Shown here one piece after another: positions 48,869 through 57,172 of a stretch of 64,000 nt of DNA. The notes beneath the pieces are model-generated. The model was given only the letters and a program-made list of their open reading frames with translations. It had not been told where the DNA came from and ran no database searches. Source of the DNA: BMS3Abin12 sp964487445 (lineage in GTDB: Bacteria; Pseudomonadota; Gammaproteobacteria; 21-64-14). Location: contig CAZAQG010000001.1 of NCBI GenBank assembly GCA_964487445.1, forward strand, positions 1 through 64,000, written 5' to 3'. A program made the translations under genes and the position numbers. Position 1 is the first letter of the stretch. Every line of letters starts with the position of its first letter.

Positions 48869-49234
48869 CTATGCGCCCAATACGGTCTTGATCTTGCTGA
48901 GCAGTTCCTGTTCGGTCACCGGCTTGGTGATGTATTCCCTGGCCCCCTGGCGCAGCCCCCACATCTTGTCGGTCTCCTGATCCTTGGTGCTGACGATGAT
49001 CACCGGGATCGCCGAGGTACCCGGGTCCTTGCTGAGCTGGCGGGTCGCCTGGAAGCCGTTCAGGCCGGGCATGACGATATCCATGAGGATCACGTCCGGT
49101 TTCTCGGCCTGCGCCTTGGCGATGCCGTCTTCGCCGTCGGTCGCGGACGAGGCCTGGAAGCCGTTCTTCTCGAGCATGGTCTTGAGGACGTGCACCTCGG
49201 TGGGCGAATCATCCACGATCAAAACATGTGCCAT
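48869..49234 (-). CDS. pilH: Response regulator PilH
   Basis: 121-residue stand-alone receiver starting MAHVLIVDDSPTEVHVLKTM, with phospho-Asp in VILMDIVMPGLNG and the conserved lysine in EYITKPVTEQEL. ATG at 49234 with AACAGGAGATC upstream. In P. aeruginosa it controls retraction via PilT and limits PilG signalling. Confidence 0.95.
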   Translation of the reverse strand: MAHVLIVDDSPTEVHVLKTMLEKNGFQASSATDGEDGIAKAQAEKPDVILMDIVMPGLNGFQATRQLSKDPGTSAIPVIIVSTKDQETDKMWGLRQGAREYITKPVTEQELLSKIKTVLGA

Positions 49235-49316
49235 CGCTAGATCTCCTGTTGAAATCCCAACCAACCCCTGTTCCGCCCACCACTCCCTACGCCGTTGTCC
49301 GCTCGCGCGCCGCCGC

Positions 49317-49754
49317 TCAGGCGGGCTCCCGAACCACGTAGTCACGAATCGCCTGCAGCAGTTCTTCCCGGGTGAAGGGCTTGGTCAGGTACTGCTCCGA
49401 ACCCACGATGCGCCCCCGGGCGCGGTCGAACAGGCCGTCCTTGCTCGATAACATGATCACCGGCGTCGACCTGAACACCTGGTTGTGCTTGATGAGTGCG
49501 CAGGTCTGGTACCCGTCCAGCCTCGGCATCATGATATCGACGAAGATGATGTCCGGGCGCTGGTCGGCGATCTTGGCAAGCGCCTCGAATCCGTCGGTCG
49601 CCGTGATCACCTCGCAACCCTCCTTCTTGAGAAGGGTCTCCGCGGTGCGGCGAATCGTCTTGCTGTCGTCGATGACCATCACCTTGAATCCTGCAAGGGC
49701 GTGCGCCGTCACTTCGCCTCCCGCCACGGTGTGCTCCTGTCCAAGTATGCTCAT
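49317..49754 (-). CDS. pilG: Response regulator PilG
   Basis: 145-residue receiver: KVMVIDDSKTIRRTAETLLK, phospho-Asp in IIFVDIMMPRLDGYQTC, and lysine in QYLTKPFTREELL. An N-terminal extension of about 22 residues precedes the fold. First gene of the leftward pil-chp operon and divergent from gshB, the same arrangement as in Pseudomonas. PilG promotes pilus extension. Confidence 0.94.
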   Translation of the reverse strand: MSILGQEHTVAGGEVTAHALAGFKVMVIDDSKTIRRTAETLLKKEGCEVITATDGFEALAKIADQRPDIIFVDIMMPRLDGYQTCALIKHNQVFRSTPVIMLSSKDGLFDRARGRIVGSEQYLTKPFTREELLQAIRDYVVREPA

Positions 49755-50108
49755 GCCGTCGCCCCGCTCCGCCCCGGATGCCCTCGAATTCATTCCTTCC
49801 ACCGCCCCGGTGCCGCAACGGGAATCGGATCGGGGCCGGATCCGGATCGACCCGTTTCGTTGCGCCACCGGATTGCGCTATTATGATGGATACGGTCGGC
49901 CGGCCCTCACGGCCCCTATCGGCGTGGTTTCACGAAACTTTATCCGATGACTCCGCCCCCCCCGAACCGCCCGCCGATGCACGCCCCGCCCCGCCCTGCG
50001 CGCCGCCGGGTCCGGCCGACGACGACCGGACCCGCCTCCTGTTGCGTATCGGCGTGCCCCGGCGGGAGCTTGAACCCACGCCGTGCACCCGGCCGGGAGG
50101 CGACCTGA
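49755..50108. promoter_or_regulatory. Divergent region between pilG and gshB
   Basis: 354 bases without a supported gene; frames crossing it are GC-rich open reading without family likeness. It should hold promoters for the pil-chp operon and for gshB. A TATTATGATGG stretch near 49880 could serve as a -10 for the rightward genes, but no good -35 partner is placed. Confidence 0.35.
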
Positions 50109-51056
50109 ATGGCGGTGCGGCTCGGGGTGGTGATGGACCCGATCGGGTCCATCAAACCCGCCAAAGACAGTACCCTGGCGATGCTCCTGGCGGCCGCGGC
50201 GCGCGGCTGGGAACTGCACTACCTCGAACCGGGAGACCTGTTCGTGCGCGACGGGCACGCCTTCGGGCGGGCCCGGGCGTTGCGAGTGTTCGACGACCCC
50301 GGCCGCTGGTACGAGTTGGGGGAGCGTCGCACGCTGGCCCTCGCCGAGTTGCAGGTGATCCTGATGCGCAAGGACCCGCCGCTCGACATGGAGTACCTCT
50401 ACACCACGCAGATCCTGGAACGCGCCGAATACGAAGGGTGCCTGGTGGTCAACCGGCCGGCGGGCCTGCGCGACGTCAACGAGAAGCTCTACACGGTATG
50501 GTTCCCCGAGTGCTGCCCGCCCACGCTCGTGACCCGCGACCCGGACCAGGTTCGGGAGTTTCTCGACGAAATGGGCGAGATCATCATCAAGCCGCTGCAC
50601 GCCATGGGCGGCGCCTCCGTGTTTCGGGTGCGGCTCGGCGACCCCAATACCGGGGTGATCCTCGAAACCATGCTGGAGTACGGACACCGGTTCGCGATCG
50701 TGCAACGCTTTCTCCCCGAGATCCTGCAAGGGGACAAGCGCATTCTCCTGGTGGACGGGGAACCCGTACCCTACGCACTGGCCCGAATCCCGGCGCCGGG
50801 GGAATTCCGCGGCAACCTCGCGGTCGGCGGTCACGGCGAGGGGGTGGCCCTCTCGGCGCGCGAGCGCTGGATCTGTAAACGCGTCGGGCCGACGCTGCGT
50901 GAGAAGGGCCTGCTGTTCGTCGGGCTCGACGTCATCGGCGACTACCTCACGGAAATCAACGTGACGAGCCCGACCTGCATCCGGGAACTCGACGCCCGGT
51001 ACGGCCTGGACATCGCCGGCTCGTTGCTCGACCGGATCGAGGCGCGGCTCGGATGA
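50109..51056 (+). CDS. gshB: Glutathione synthetase
   Basis: 315 residues. It joins gamma-glutamylcysteine and glycine using ATP. Starts MAVRLGVVMDPIGSIKPAKD as in the proteobacterial family. ATP-grasp features include GEIIIKPLHAMGGASVFRV (near 158), LPEILQGDKRILLVDGEP and GLDVIGDYLTEINVTSPT. It is divergent from pilG and upstream of tonB. Confidence 0.97.
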   Translation: MAVRLGVVMDPIGSIKPAKDSTLAMLLAAAARGWELHYLEPGDLFVRDGHAFGRARALRVFDDPGRWYELGERRTLALAELQVILMRKDPPLDMEYLYTTQILERAEYEGCLVVNRPAGLRDVNEKLYTVWFPECCPPTLVTRDPDQVREFLDEMGEIIIKPLHAMGGASVFRVRLGDPNTGVILETMLEYGHRFAIVQRFLPEILQGDKRILLVDGEPVPYALARIPAPGEFRGNLAVGGHGEGVALSARERWICKRVGPTLREKGLLFVGLDVIGDYLTEINVTSPTCIRELDARYGLDIAGSLLDRIEARLG

Positions 51057-51222
51057 GGGGCCCGCTCGCGCAGGACGGGACCTTTCGAACAAACCCCGGC
51101 ATGGCACGGAAGGTGCATTTTACAAAGCCGAAGCCGCGGGGCCCGGTGGCGCCGAGCCCTGCCATCGTCGGCGAAACCGGTATACTTTCCGCGCTTGAGG
51201 GATCCGAAACAGATCGTGACCG

Positions 51223-52128
51223 ATGCAAATCATGGCCCCGCCATCACCGGTCGATTCCCGAACCGGTCCCGACATCGGGTCCGGAGACCGCCTGGGACTC
51301 ACCCTGTTCCTGTCGGTGACGCTCCACGCGCTGGTGATCCTCGGCATCGGCTTCCACGGCATTCTTTCCCAGGCGCGGGAGCCCACGTCGCGGCTGGATA
51401 TCGTCCTGGTGCGGGGCCGCTCGCCCGCGCCGCCCAAGAACCCGGACTATCTGGCCCAGGCCAACCAGGACGGCGGCGGAAACGTGGCCGAGCGGGTGCG
51501 CCCCCGCAACCCGCCGGCCGGCACCTCGCCGTTGCCGCGCCCGGGCGCGGCCCGGATCGATGCCGCGCCTGCGCCCGCCGCACCGCCCGAGCGCCACCCG
51601 CGCCGGGTACTCACCGTCACCGACTCCCGGCACCGGGTCGACAGTGCCACGAACCGCCCGCCGCAGCCCCGCAGCCCGGTCCCGAGCGCCGGCGAACTCA
51701 TCAGCCGCAGCCTGCGCATCGCGAGCCTCACGGCCGGGTTGGACCATTCCCTCCGGGCCTATGCGCGGCGCCCGCGCCAAACCTATATCTCGGCGCGCAC
51801 CCAAGCCTACAAGTACGCCAGTTACATGCAGGCGTGGGTGGCCAAGGTCGAGCGCATGGGAAATCTGAACTACCCGGGCGCGGCGACGCGCCGCGGACTG
51901 ACCGGGACCCTGCTCCTGGACGTGGCCCTGCTCCCGGACGGCCGCGTGGAGAAGATCACCCTGTTGCGCTCCTCCGGCCACAAGGTGCTGGACGACGCGG
52001 CGATCCGGATCGTGCGCCTGTGCGCGCCCTACGCGCCCTTCCCCCCGGACATCCGCAAGGACACCGATATCCTGCACATCACCCGGACCTGGCAATTTCT
52101 GGCCGGGAATCAATTCGCCACCCATTGA
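51223..52128 (+). CDS. TonB-family energy transducer
   Basis: 301 residues. One N-terminal transmembrane helix (about 25-48, LGLTLFLSVTLHALVILGIG, with the TonB-like His), a long Pro/Ala/Arg linker, and a C-terminal TonB domain (GLTGTLLLDVALLPDGRVEK, then LLRSSGHKVLDDAAIRIVRL). It corresponds to tonB3 in the P. aeruginosa order gshB-tonB-yqgE, where it is linked to twitching motility. No exbB or exbD is adjacent. Confidence 0.87.
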   Translation: MQIMAPPSPVDSRTGPDIGSGDRLGLTLFLSVTLHALVILGIGFHGILSQAREPTSRLDIVLVRGRSPAPPKNPDYLAQANQDGGGNVAERVRPRNPPAGTSPLPRPGAARIDAAPAPAAPPERHPRRVLTVTDSRHRVDSATNRPPQPRSPVPSAGELISRSLRIASLTAGLDHSLRAYARRPRQTYISARTQAYKYASYMQAWVAKVERMGNLNYPGAATRRGLTGTLLLDVALLPDGRVEKITLLRSSGHKVLDDAAIRIVRLCAPYAPFPPDIRKDTDILHITRTWQFLAGNQFATH

Positions 52129-52186
52129 CCCCCGCCGTCGTTCCAGAGCCCTTGCGGGGGTGCGGCCGGTGCCGGATACTAGGAAT

Positions 52187-52750
52187 ATGATCGGGACCAC
52201 GGATCTCACGAATCACTTCCTGATCGCCATGCCGCGGCTCGCGGACCCGAACTTCTCGCAGACGGTGACCTACGTCTGCGAGTACGACGGGGAAGGGGCG
52301 CTCGGGATCGTGATCAATCGGCCGCTGGAGCTGCGCCTCGGGGAGGTCCTCGCCCGCATGGATCTGAAGGCCGACAACGCCGCGGTCGCCGACATGCCCG
52401 TGTACCTGGGCGGTCCGGTGCAGACCGACCGGGGTTTCGTGTTGCACCGCGGTGAGCGCCGCTGGGAGACGACGCTGGCCGTGACCGAGGACATCGCGGT
52501 GACCTCCTCGCGCGACATCCTCGTCGACATCGCCCGCGGCGAAGGACCGGAGCAACTGCTCGTGGCGCTCGGTTACGCGGGTTGGGGCGCCGGCCAACTG
52601 GAACGGGAGATGGCCGAGAATTCCTGGCTCAGCGGCCCGGCGGACCCGGAGATCCTGTTCGAGATCCCCGATGAGACACGCTGGGAGGCGGCCGCGGCGC
52701 GTCTCGGGGTGGATCTCGGCCTGCTGCCGGGGCAGGCAGGCCACGGATGA
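52187..52750 (+). CDS. yqgE: YqgE/AlgH family protein (DUF179)
   Basis: 187 residues starting MIGTTDLTNHFLIAMPRLAD; the ATG at 52187 is preferred to one nine codons before. Family signatures: CEYDGEGALGIVINRPL, VYLGGPVQTDRGFVLH, LGYAGWGAGQLEREMAENSW. The function is not known; AlgH was linked to alginate regulation. It overlaps ruvX by four bases. Confidence 0.93.
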   Translation: MIGTTDLTNHFLIAMPRLADPNFSQTVTYVCEYDGEGALGIVINRPLELRLGEVLARMDLKADNAAVADMPVYLGGPVQTDRGFVLHRGERRWETTLAVTEDIAVTSSRDILVDIARGEGPEQLLVALGYAGWGAGQLEREMAENSWLSGPADPEILFEIPDETRWEAAAARLGVDLGLLPGQAGHG

Positions 52751-53232
52751 GCGAGGACCCGCCCCGGACCGCACCGCGGGCGACGCCACGGCGCACCTGC
52801 CTCGGTTTCGACTACGGACTGCGACGCATCGGGGTCGCCGTCGGCGAGACGCTGACGGGAAGCGCCCGGCCGTTGCAGACGGTGGCGGCGCGCGACGGCG
52901 AACCGGACTGGAACGCGCTCGGCGGGCTGATCCGTTCCTGGGAACCGGACGCCCTGGTGGTGGGGGTACCGCTGCACCTGGACGGTGCGCGACAACCCAT
53001 GACCGATGCGGCGCAGCGCTTCGCGCGCCGACTCGAAGGCCGCTACCGGCTGCCCGTGCACCGGGTCGACGAGCGCCTGAGCAGCGACGAGGCGAGGCGG
53101 GTGCTCGCCGCGCGCGGCATCGCCGGGCGAGCCGCGCGCACGCGGCTCGATCCGGTGGCCGCGCAGATCATCCTCGAGACTTGGCTCAATCGACAGGTGT
53201 CCGATACCCATGACCCAGACACTGAACGCTGA
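52747..53232 (+). CDS. ruvX: Putative Holliday-junction resolvase / pre-16S rRNA nuclease RuvX (YqgF)
   Basis: 161 residues of RNase H fold: CLGFDYGLRRIGVAVGETLT at the start (catalytic Asp near 19), VVGVPLHLDGARQPMT, and RVDERLSSDEARRVLAARG. In E. coli it matures the 5' end of 16S rRNA. Overlaps yqgE (4 nt) and pyrR (23 nt), so the whole set is tightly coupled. Confidence 0.94.
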   Translation: MSEDPPRTAPRATPRRTCLGFDYGLRRIGVAVGETLTGSARPLQTVAARDGEPDWNALGGLIRSWEPDALVVGVPLHLDGARQPMTDAAQRFARRLEGRYRLPVHRVDERLSSDEARRVLAARGIAGRAARTRLDPVAAQIILETWLNRQVSDTHDPDTER

Positions 53233-53728
53233 GGAACTCGAGGCGCTGATCGAGGAGATGGCCGGGCGGCTGCGGACGCTCATCGCGGAACGCCGCCTCG
53301 ACGGGGCCGCCATGATCGGGATCCACACCGGCGGCGTGTGGGTGGCGAGCCGACTGCACCGCCGGCTCGCGCTGGCCGAACCGCTGGGTGCCCTCGACAT
53401 CTCCTTCTACCGGGACGATTTCACCCGCATCGGCATGAATCCGCAGGTACGCCCGTCACAACTGCCGTTCAACGTCGACGACCGGCATATCATCCTGGTG
53501 GACGACGTCCTGCACACCGGGCGCACCATCCGCGCGGCCCTCAACGAGATCTTCGACTACGGGCGCCCCGCCTCGATCCTGCTGGCGGTGCTCGTGGAGC
53601 GCAGCGGCCGCGAGTTGCCCATCGAGGCGCAGGTGGTGGGCCGTCACATGGAACTCAGGCGCCGCGAACACGCCAAGCTCGGCGGACCCGAGCCTCTCAG
53701 TCTCACCGTAATCCGCAAGGACCCATGA
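53210..53728 (+). CDS. pyrR: Bifunctional PyrR (pyrimidine regulator / uracil phosphoribosyltransferase)
   Basis: 172 residues. The PRPP-binding motif is ILVDDVLHTGRTIRAALNEI near residue 100; GIHTGGVWVASRLHRRL lies near the start. In Gram-positives PyrR binds pyr mRNA; in proteobacteria it is placed upstream of pyrB and may act through the enzyme or other means. I found no obvious anti-anti-terminator in the short spacings here. It overlaps pyrB by four bases (ATGA). Confidence 0.93.
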   Translation: MTQTLNAEELEALIEEMAGRLRTLIAERRLDGAAMIGIHTGGVWVASRLHRRLALAEPLGALDISFYRDDFTRIGMNPQVRPSQLPFNVDDRHIILVDDVLHTGRTIRAALNEIFDYGRPASILLAVLVERSGRELPIEAQVVGRHMELRRREHAKLGGPEPLSLTVIRKDP

Positions 53729-54729
53729 GCGGCACCAACCTCCAGGTCGACGAGAACGGTCGGCTACGCCATTTCCTGACCGTCGAAGGGCTGCACCGCG
53801 GACTGTTGGTCGAGATTCTGGACACCGCGGAATCGTTCCTGGGCGTCGTCGAACAGAGCGTCAAGAAGGTCCCCCTGCTGCGCGGCAAGACCATCGTCAA
53901 CCTCTTCTTCGAGGCCAGCACCCGCACGCGCACGACCTTCGAACTGGCGGCCAAGCGCCTGTCCGCCGACGTGCTGAACATCAACGTCGACGCCTCGGCC
54001 ACGGTCAAGGGCGAGACGCTGCTCGACACGCTGCGCAACCTGGAGGCGATGCACTGCGACATGTTCGTAGTGCGCCACGCCGACAGCGGCACCGCGCACT
54101 TCTTCGCACGGCACGCCGCGCCCCACGTGAGCGTGATCAACGCCGGCGACGGGCGCCACGCGCACCCCACCCAGGCGTTGCTCGACATGCTCACGATCCG
54201 CCGGCACAAGGGTGGATTCGACCGGCTGCGGGTGGTCATCGTGGGGGACATCCTGCACTCGCGGGTGGCGCGCTCCCAGATCCGGGCCCTCAACCTCTTC
54301 GGCGCGGGCGAGGTGCGGGTCGTGGCGCCGCGCACGCTGCTGCCCGTCCGGGCCGAGACCCTGGGAGTCCGCGTCTTCCATGATCTCGAGTCCGGCATCC
54401 GCGACGCCGACGTCATCATCATGCTGCGCCTGCAACACGAGCGCATGCGCGGCGCCCTGCTGCCGAGCGAGCACGAGTACTTCCAACTGTTCGGACTGAC
54501 CGCGGAGCGGCTCACGCTGGCCGCACCCGAGGCGATCGTCATGCACCCGGGCCCGATCAACCGCGGCGTCGAGATGGACTCGCAGGTGGCCGACGGCGCG
54601 CACTCCGTGATCCTCGAACAGGTCCACTACGGGATCGCCGTGCGCATGGCGGTGATGTCGCTCGCCATGCACCAGCGGATACCGGCCCCCGAGGCGCGCG
54701 AACCCGGGGCCGGGCGGGAGATCGGATGA
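53725..54729 (+). CDS. pyrB: Aspartate carbamoyltransferase catalytic subunit
   Basis: 334 residues; condenses aspartate with carbamoyl phosphate in UMP synthesis. Motifs are FFEASTRTRTTFELAAKRLS (carbamoyl-phosphate binding), DGRHAHPTQALLDMLTI and MHPGPINRGVEMDS. Starts MSGTNLQVDENGRLRHFLTV at the ATG overlapping pyrR. The next gene encodes an inactive PyrC' homologue, as in Pseudomonas, where both form a dodecamer. Confidence 0.97.
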   Translation: MSGTNLQVDENGRLRHFLTVEGLHRGLLVEILDTAESFLGVVEQSVKKVPLLRGKTIVNLFFEASTRTRTTFELAAKRLSADVLNINVDASATVKGETLLDTLRNLEAMHCDMFVVRHADSGTAHFFARHAAPHVSVINAGDGRHAHPTQALLDMLTIRRHKGGFDRLRVVIVGDILHSRVARSQIRALNLFGAGEVRVVAPRTLLPVRAETLGVRVFHDLESGIRDADVIIMLRLQHERMRGALLPSEHEYFQLFGLTAERLTLAAPEAIVMHPGPINRGVEMDSQVADGAHSVILEQVHYGIAVRMAVMSLAMHQRIPAPEAREPGAGREIG

Positions 54730-56036
54730 CGGGTATCGAACGCGAGAGCGAAACCCCGGCCACGGTGATCCGCGGCGCCCGCGTCATCGATCCCGCGGAC
54801 GGCGTGGACGGCGTACACGACCTGTTCCTGCAGAACGGGTGCGTAGCGGCCCTCGACCGGGCCCCACCGGGATTCCGCGCCGAGATCGAGATCGACGCCC
54901 GCGACCGCGTGGCCTGTCCCGGCATCGTCGACCTGTGCGCGCGGTTACGCGAGCCCGGCCAGGAGCACAAGGCCACCATCGCCAGCGAGACCGCGGCCGC
55001 GGTGCGCTCCGGCATCACCAGCGTGTGCTGCCCGCCGGACACCCGGCCGGTGATCGACACCCCGGCGGTGGTGGAGCTGATCCGCCGCCGCGCCGAACAG
55101 CAGGGCGCCGCGCGGGTGTTCACCGTCGGTGCACTGACGCGGGGGCTCGAGGGCTCGCAACTGACCGAGATGGCCGCACTCAAGGCCGCCGGCTGCGTGG
55201 GCGTGAGCAACGCGCCGGCGCCGTTGGCCAGCCTGCTGGTGCTGCGCCGCGCCCTGGAATACGCCGCCACTTTCGATCTCACCGTCTTCCTGCAGGCCGA
55301 GGAACCGTCGCTGCAGGACGGGGGCTGCGTGCACGAGGGCGCGCTCGCTACGCGCCTCGGGCTGCCGGGCATCCCGGAGGCCGCCGAGACCGCGGCGCTC
55401 GCCGCGGCGCTGGCGCTGATCGAGCAGACCGGCGCGCGCGCGCACTTCTGCCGGCTGTCGGCGGCGCGCTCCGTGCGCATGGTGGCGCGCGCCCGTCACG
55501 ACGGGATGCCGGTCAGCGCCGACGTCTGCGCCCACCAGTTGTTCCTGACGGAGACCGACGTCGCCGAGTTCAACGGCCTCTACCACGTGCGCCCGCCGTT
55601 GCGCACACAACACGACCGCGACGAGCTGCGCGCGGGCCTCGCACAGGGGGTGCTCGACGCCGTGTGTTCCGACCACCAGCCGCACGAGGCCGACGCCAAA
55701 CTCGCCCCGTTTCCCGCCACGGAGCCCGGAATCTCCGGCCTGGAGACCCTGCTGCCGCTGACGCTGCGCCTGGTCGAGGAGGGGGCGCTCGATCTGCCCA
55801 CCGCCATCGCACGGCTCACCGTGGACCCGGCGCGCATCCTCGGCATCCCCCACGGCACGCTGGCGCCCGGGGCGGCGGCCGACGTGTGCATCTTCGACCC
55901 GCGGCGATCCTGGCGCCTGGATGCGGACACCCTGCACAGTCGGGGACGCAACACACCGTTCCTGGGCTGGGAGTTCACGGGCCGGGTCACACATACGCTG
56001 GTGGGCGGAAGGATCGTGTTCGAGGATCGCGGATGA
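54726..56036 (+). CDS. pyrC': Inactive dihydroorotase-like subunit PyrC'
   Basis: 436 residues of the dihydroorotase/allantoinase amidohydrolase fold. In active enzymes the metal site begins with a DxHxHLR motif; here the segment reads PGIVDLCARLREPG (near residue 72), so both histidines are missing. The late motif is CSDHQPHEADAK. It resembles the noncatalytic PyrC' (PyrX) that assembles with PyrB in Pseudomonas; a real dihydroorotase must be elsewhere. It overlaps pyrB and the next gene by four bases each, supporting a structural role in the same complex. Confidence 0.85.
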   Translation: MTGIERESETPATVIRGARVIDPADGVDGVHDLFLQNGCVAALDRAPPGFRAEIEIDARDRVACPGIVDLCARLREPGQEHKATIASETAAAVRSGITSVCCPPDTRPVIDTPAVVELIRRRAEQQGAARVFTVGALTRGLEGSQLTEMAALKAAGCVGVSNAPAPLASLLVLRRALEYAATFDLTVFLQAEEPSLQDGGCVHEGALATRLGLPGIPEAAETAALAAALALIEQTGARAHFCRLSAARSVRMVARARHDGMPVSADVCAHQLFLTETDVAEFNGLYHVRPPLRTQHDRDELRAGLAQGVLDAVCSDHQPHEADAKLAPFPATEPGISGLETLLPLTLRLVEEGALDLPTAIARLTVDPARILGIPHGTLAPGAAADVCIFDPRRSWRLDADTLHSRGRNTPFLGWEFTGRVTHTLVGGRIVFEDRG

Positions 56037-56923
56037 GCGGCGCGACGCACGCACGCCGGGCGACGATCTTCGTGGAGGATGCGGAGATCCTGGCGCACGA
56101 AGCGTTTGCGGCCCGCCAGTACGTGCTGCGGGTGCAGGCCCCGCGCTGCGCCCGGCACGCCACCCCCGGAAGCTTCGCCCACCTGCGCTGCGACCCCGCC
56201 CTGCCGATGCGCCGCCCGCTGTCGATCATGCGCACGGATCCCGAGGCCGGATGGGTGGAATTCCTATATAAAGTCGTCGGCACCGGCACGCGGGCGCTCG
56301 CCGGGCGCCGCCCGGGGGAGCGGCTCAACCTGCTCGGACCGATCGGCCGAGGCTTCGAGCCCCATCCCGAGCGGCCCCGCCGCCTCCTGATCGGGGGGGG
56401 CGTGGGCATCCCGCCCATGATCTTCCTGGCCGAGACCCTGCACCGGAGCGGCGCGGGCGGGGCAACCCTGGTGCTGATGGGCTCGGAGACGGCATTCCCG
56501 TTCACCGCCCGGCCGTCGCGGATCCTGGTCCCGGGAATGCCGGACGGCGTAATCGCGGCACTGCCACTGCTCGAGGACCAAGGGATCCCCAGCCGCCTGG
56601 CGAGCGGGCGCGAGGAGCCGGGCTGCCACCCCGGCCACGTCACCGAACTGGCCGGGCGTTGGCTCGCGGCGCTGGCGCCGGAGGCGTTGGGCGAGGTCGA
56701 GATGTTCGCCTGCGGGCCGAGCGCCATGCTGCGCGCCGGCGCCACTCTGGCCGCGCGTTTCGAGGTGCCCTGCCAAGTCTCGCTCGAGGAATTCATGGCC
56801 TGCGCGGTGGGCGGCTGCGCCGGCTGCGCCGTCCCGGTACGCGGCCCCGCGGGCGTGACCATGAAACGCGTGTGCGTAGACGGACCCGTATTCGACGCGC
56901 GCGCCGTGTTCGACGGCCCGTAG
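56033..56923 (+). CDS. pyrK: Dihydroorotate dehydrogenase electron-transfer subunit PyrK-like
   Basis: 296 residues starting MSGATHARRATIFVEDAEIL. FAD/NAD-binding ferredoxin-reductase domain (RRPLSIMRTDPEAGWVEFLY; LLIGGGVGIPPMIFLAETLH) and a C-terminal [2Fe-2S] cysteine set in FMACAVGGCAGCAVPV plus RVCVDGPVF. The order matches PyrK of class 1B enzymes, which pass electrons to NAD. The catalytic PyrD is not adjacent, so the partner is unknown. Its stop TAG is the first triplet of a repeat element. Confidence 0.82.
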   Translation: MSGATHARRATIFVEDAEILAHEAFAARQYVLRVQAPRCARHATPGSFAHLRCDPALPMRRPLSIMRTDPEAGWVEFLYKVVGTGTRALAGRRPGERLNLLGPIGRGFEPHPERPRRLLIGGGVGIPPMIFLAETLHRSGAGGATLVLMGSETAFPFTARPSRILVPGMPDGVIAALPLLEDQGIPSRLASGREEPGCHPGHVTELAGRWLAALAPEALGEVEMFACGPSAMLRAGATLAARFEVPCQVSLEEFMACAVGGCAGCAVPVRGPAGVTMKRVCVDGPVFDARAVFDGP

Positions 56924-57031
56924 GACCGGGCGCGCCCCGCCCTTGCACATCGGTGATCGTGCCCACCGGTAGGGCCGGGCGCACCCGGCCGACGTCGTCG
57001 GCGGGCCTCGGCCCGCCCTACTCATCGACCA
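56921..57031. repeat. Cluster of GC-rich intergenic palindromes after pyrK
   Basis: Three units of the TAGGGC family: GTAGGACCGGGCGCGCCCCG near 56921, GTAGGGCCGGGCGCACCCGG plus CC near 56969, and CGTCGGCGGGCCTCGGCCCG with CCCTAC near 56996-57022. The linker ATCGGTGATCGTGCCCACC is like that in other clusters. pyrK's TAG and (in the right contig copy) pilU's TAG both fall in units. Confidence 0.85.
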
Positions 57032-57047
57032 GCGACACCCCTTCGAA

Positions 57048-57147
57048 NNNNNNNNNNNNNNNNNNNNNNNNNNNNNNNNNNNNNNNNNNNNNNNNNNNNN
57101 NNNNNNNNNNNNNNNNNNNNNNNNNNNNNNNNNNNNNNNNNNNNNNN
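57048..57147. other. Assembly gap (100 N)
   Basis: Exactly 100 undetermined bases, a scaffold placeholder. The 55 bases on its left (56993-57047) are identical to the 55 on its right (57148-57202), and both contain the end of pilU. The two contigs therefore most likely overlap and no sequence is truly missing. Confidence 0.97.
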
Positions 57148-57172
57148 CGTCGTCGGCGGGCCTCGGCCCGCC

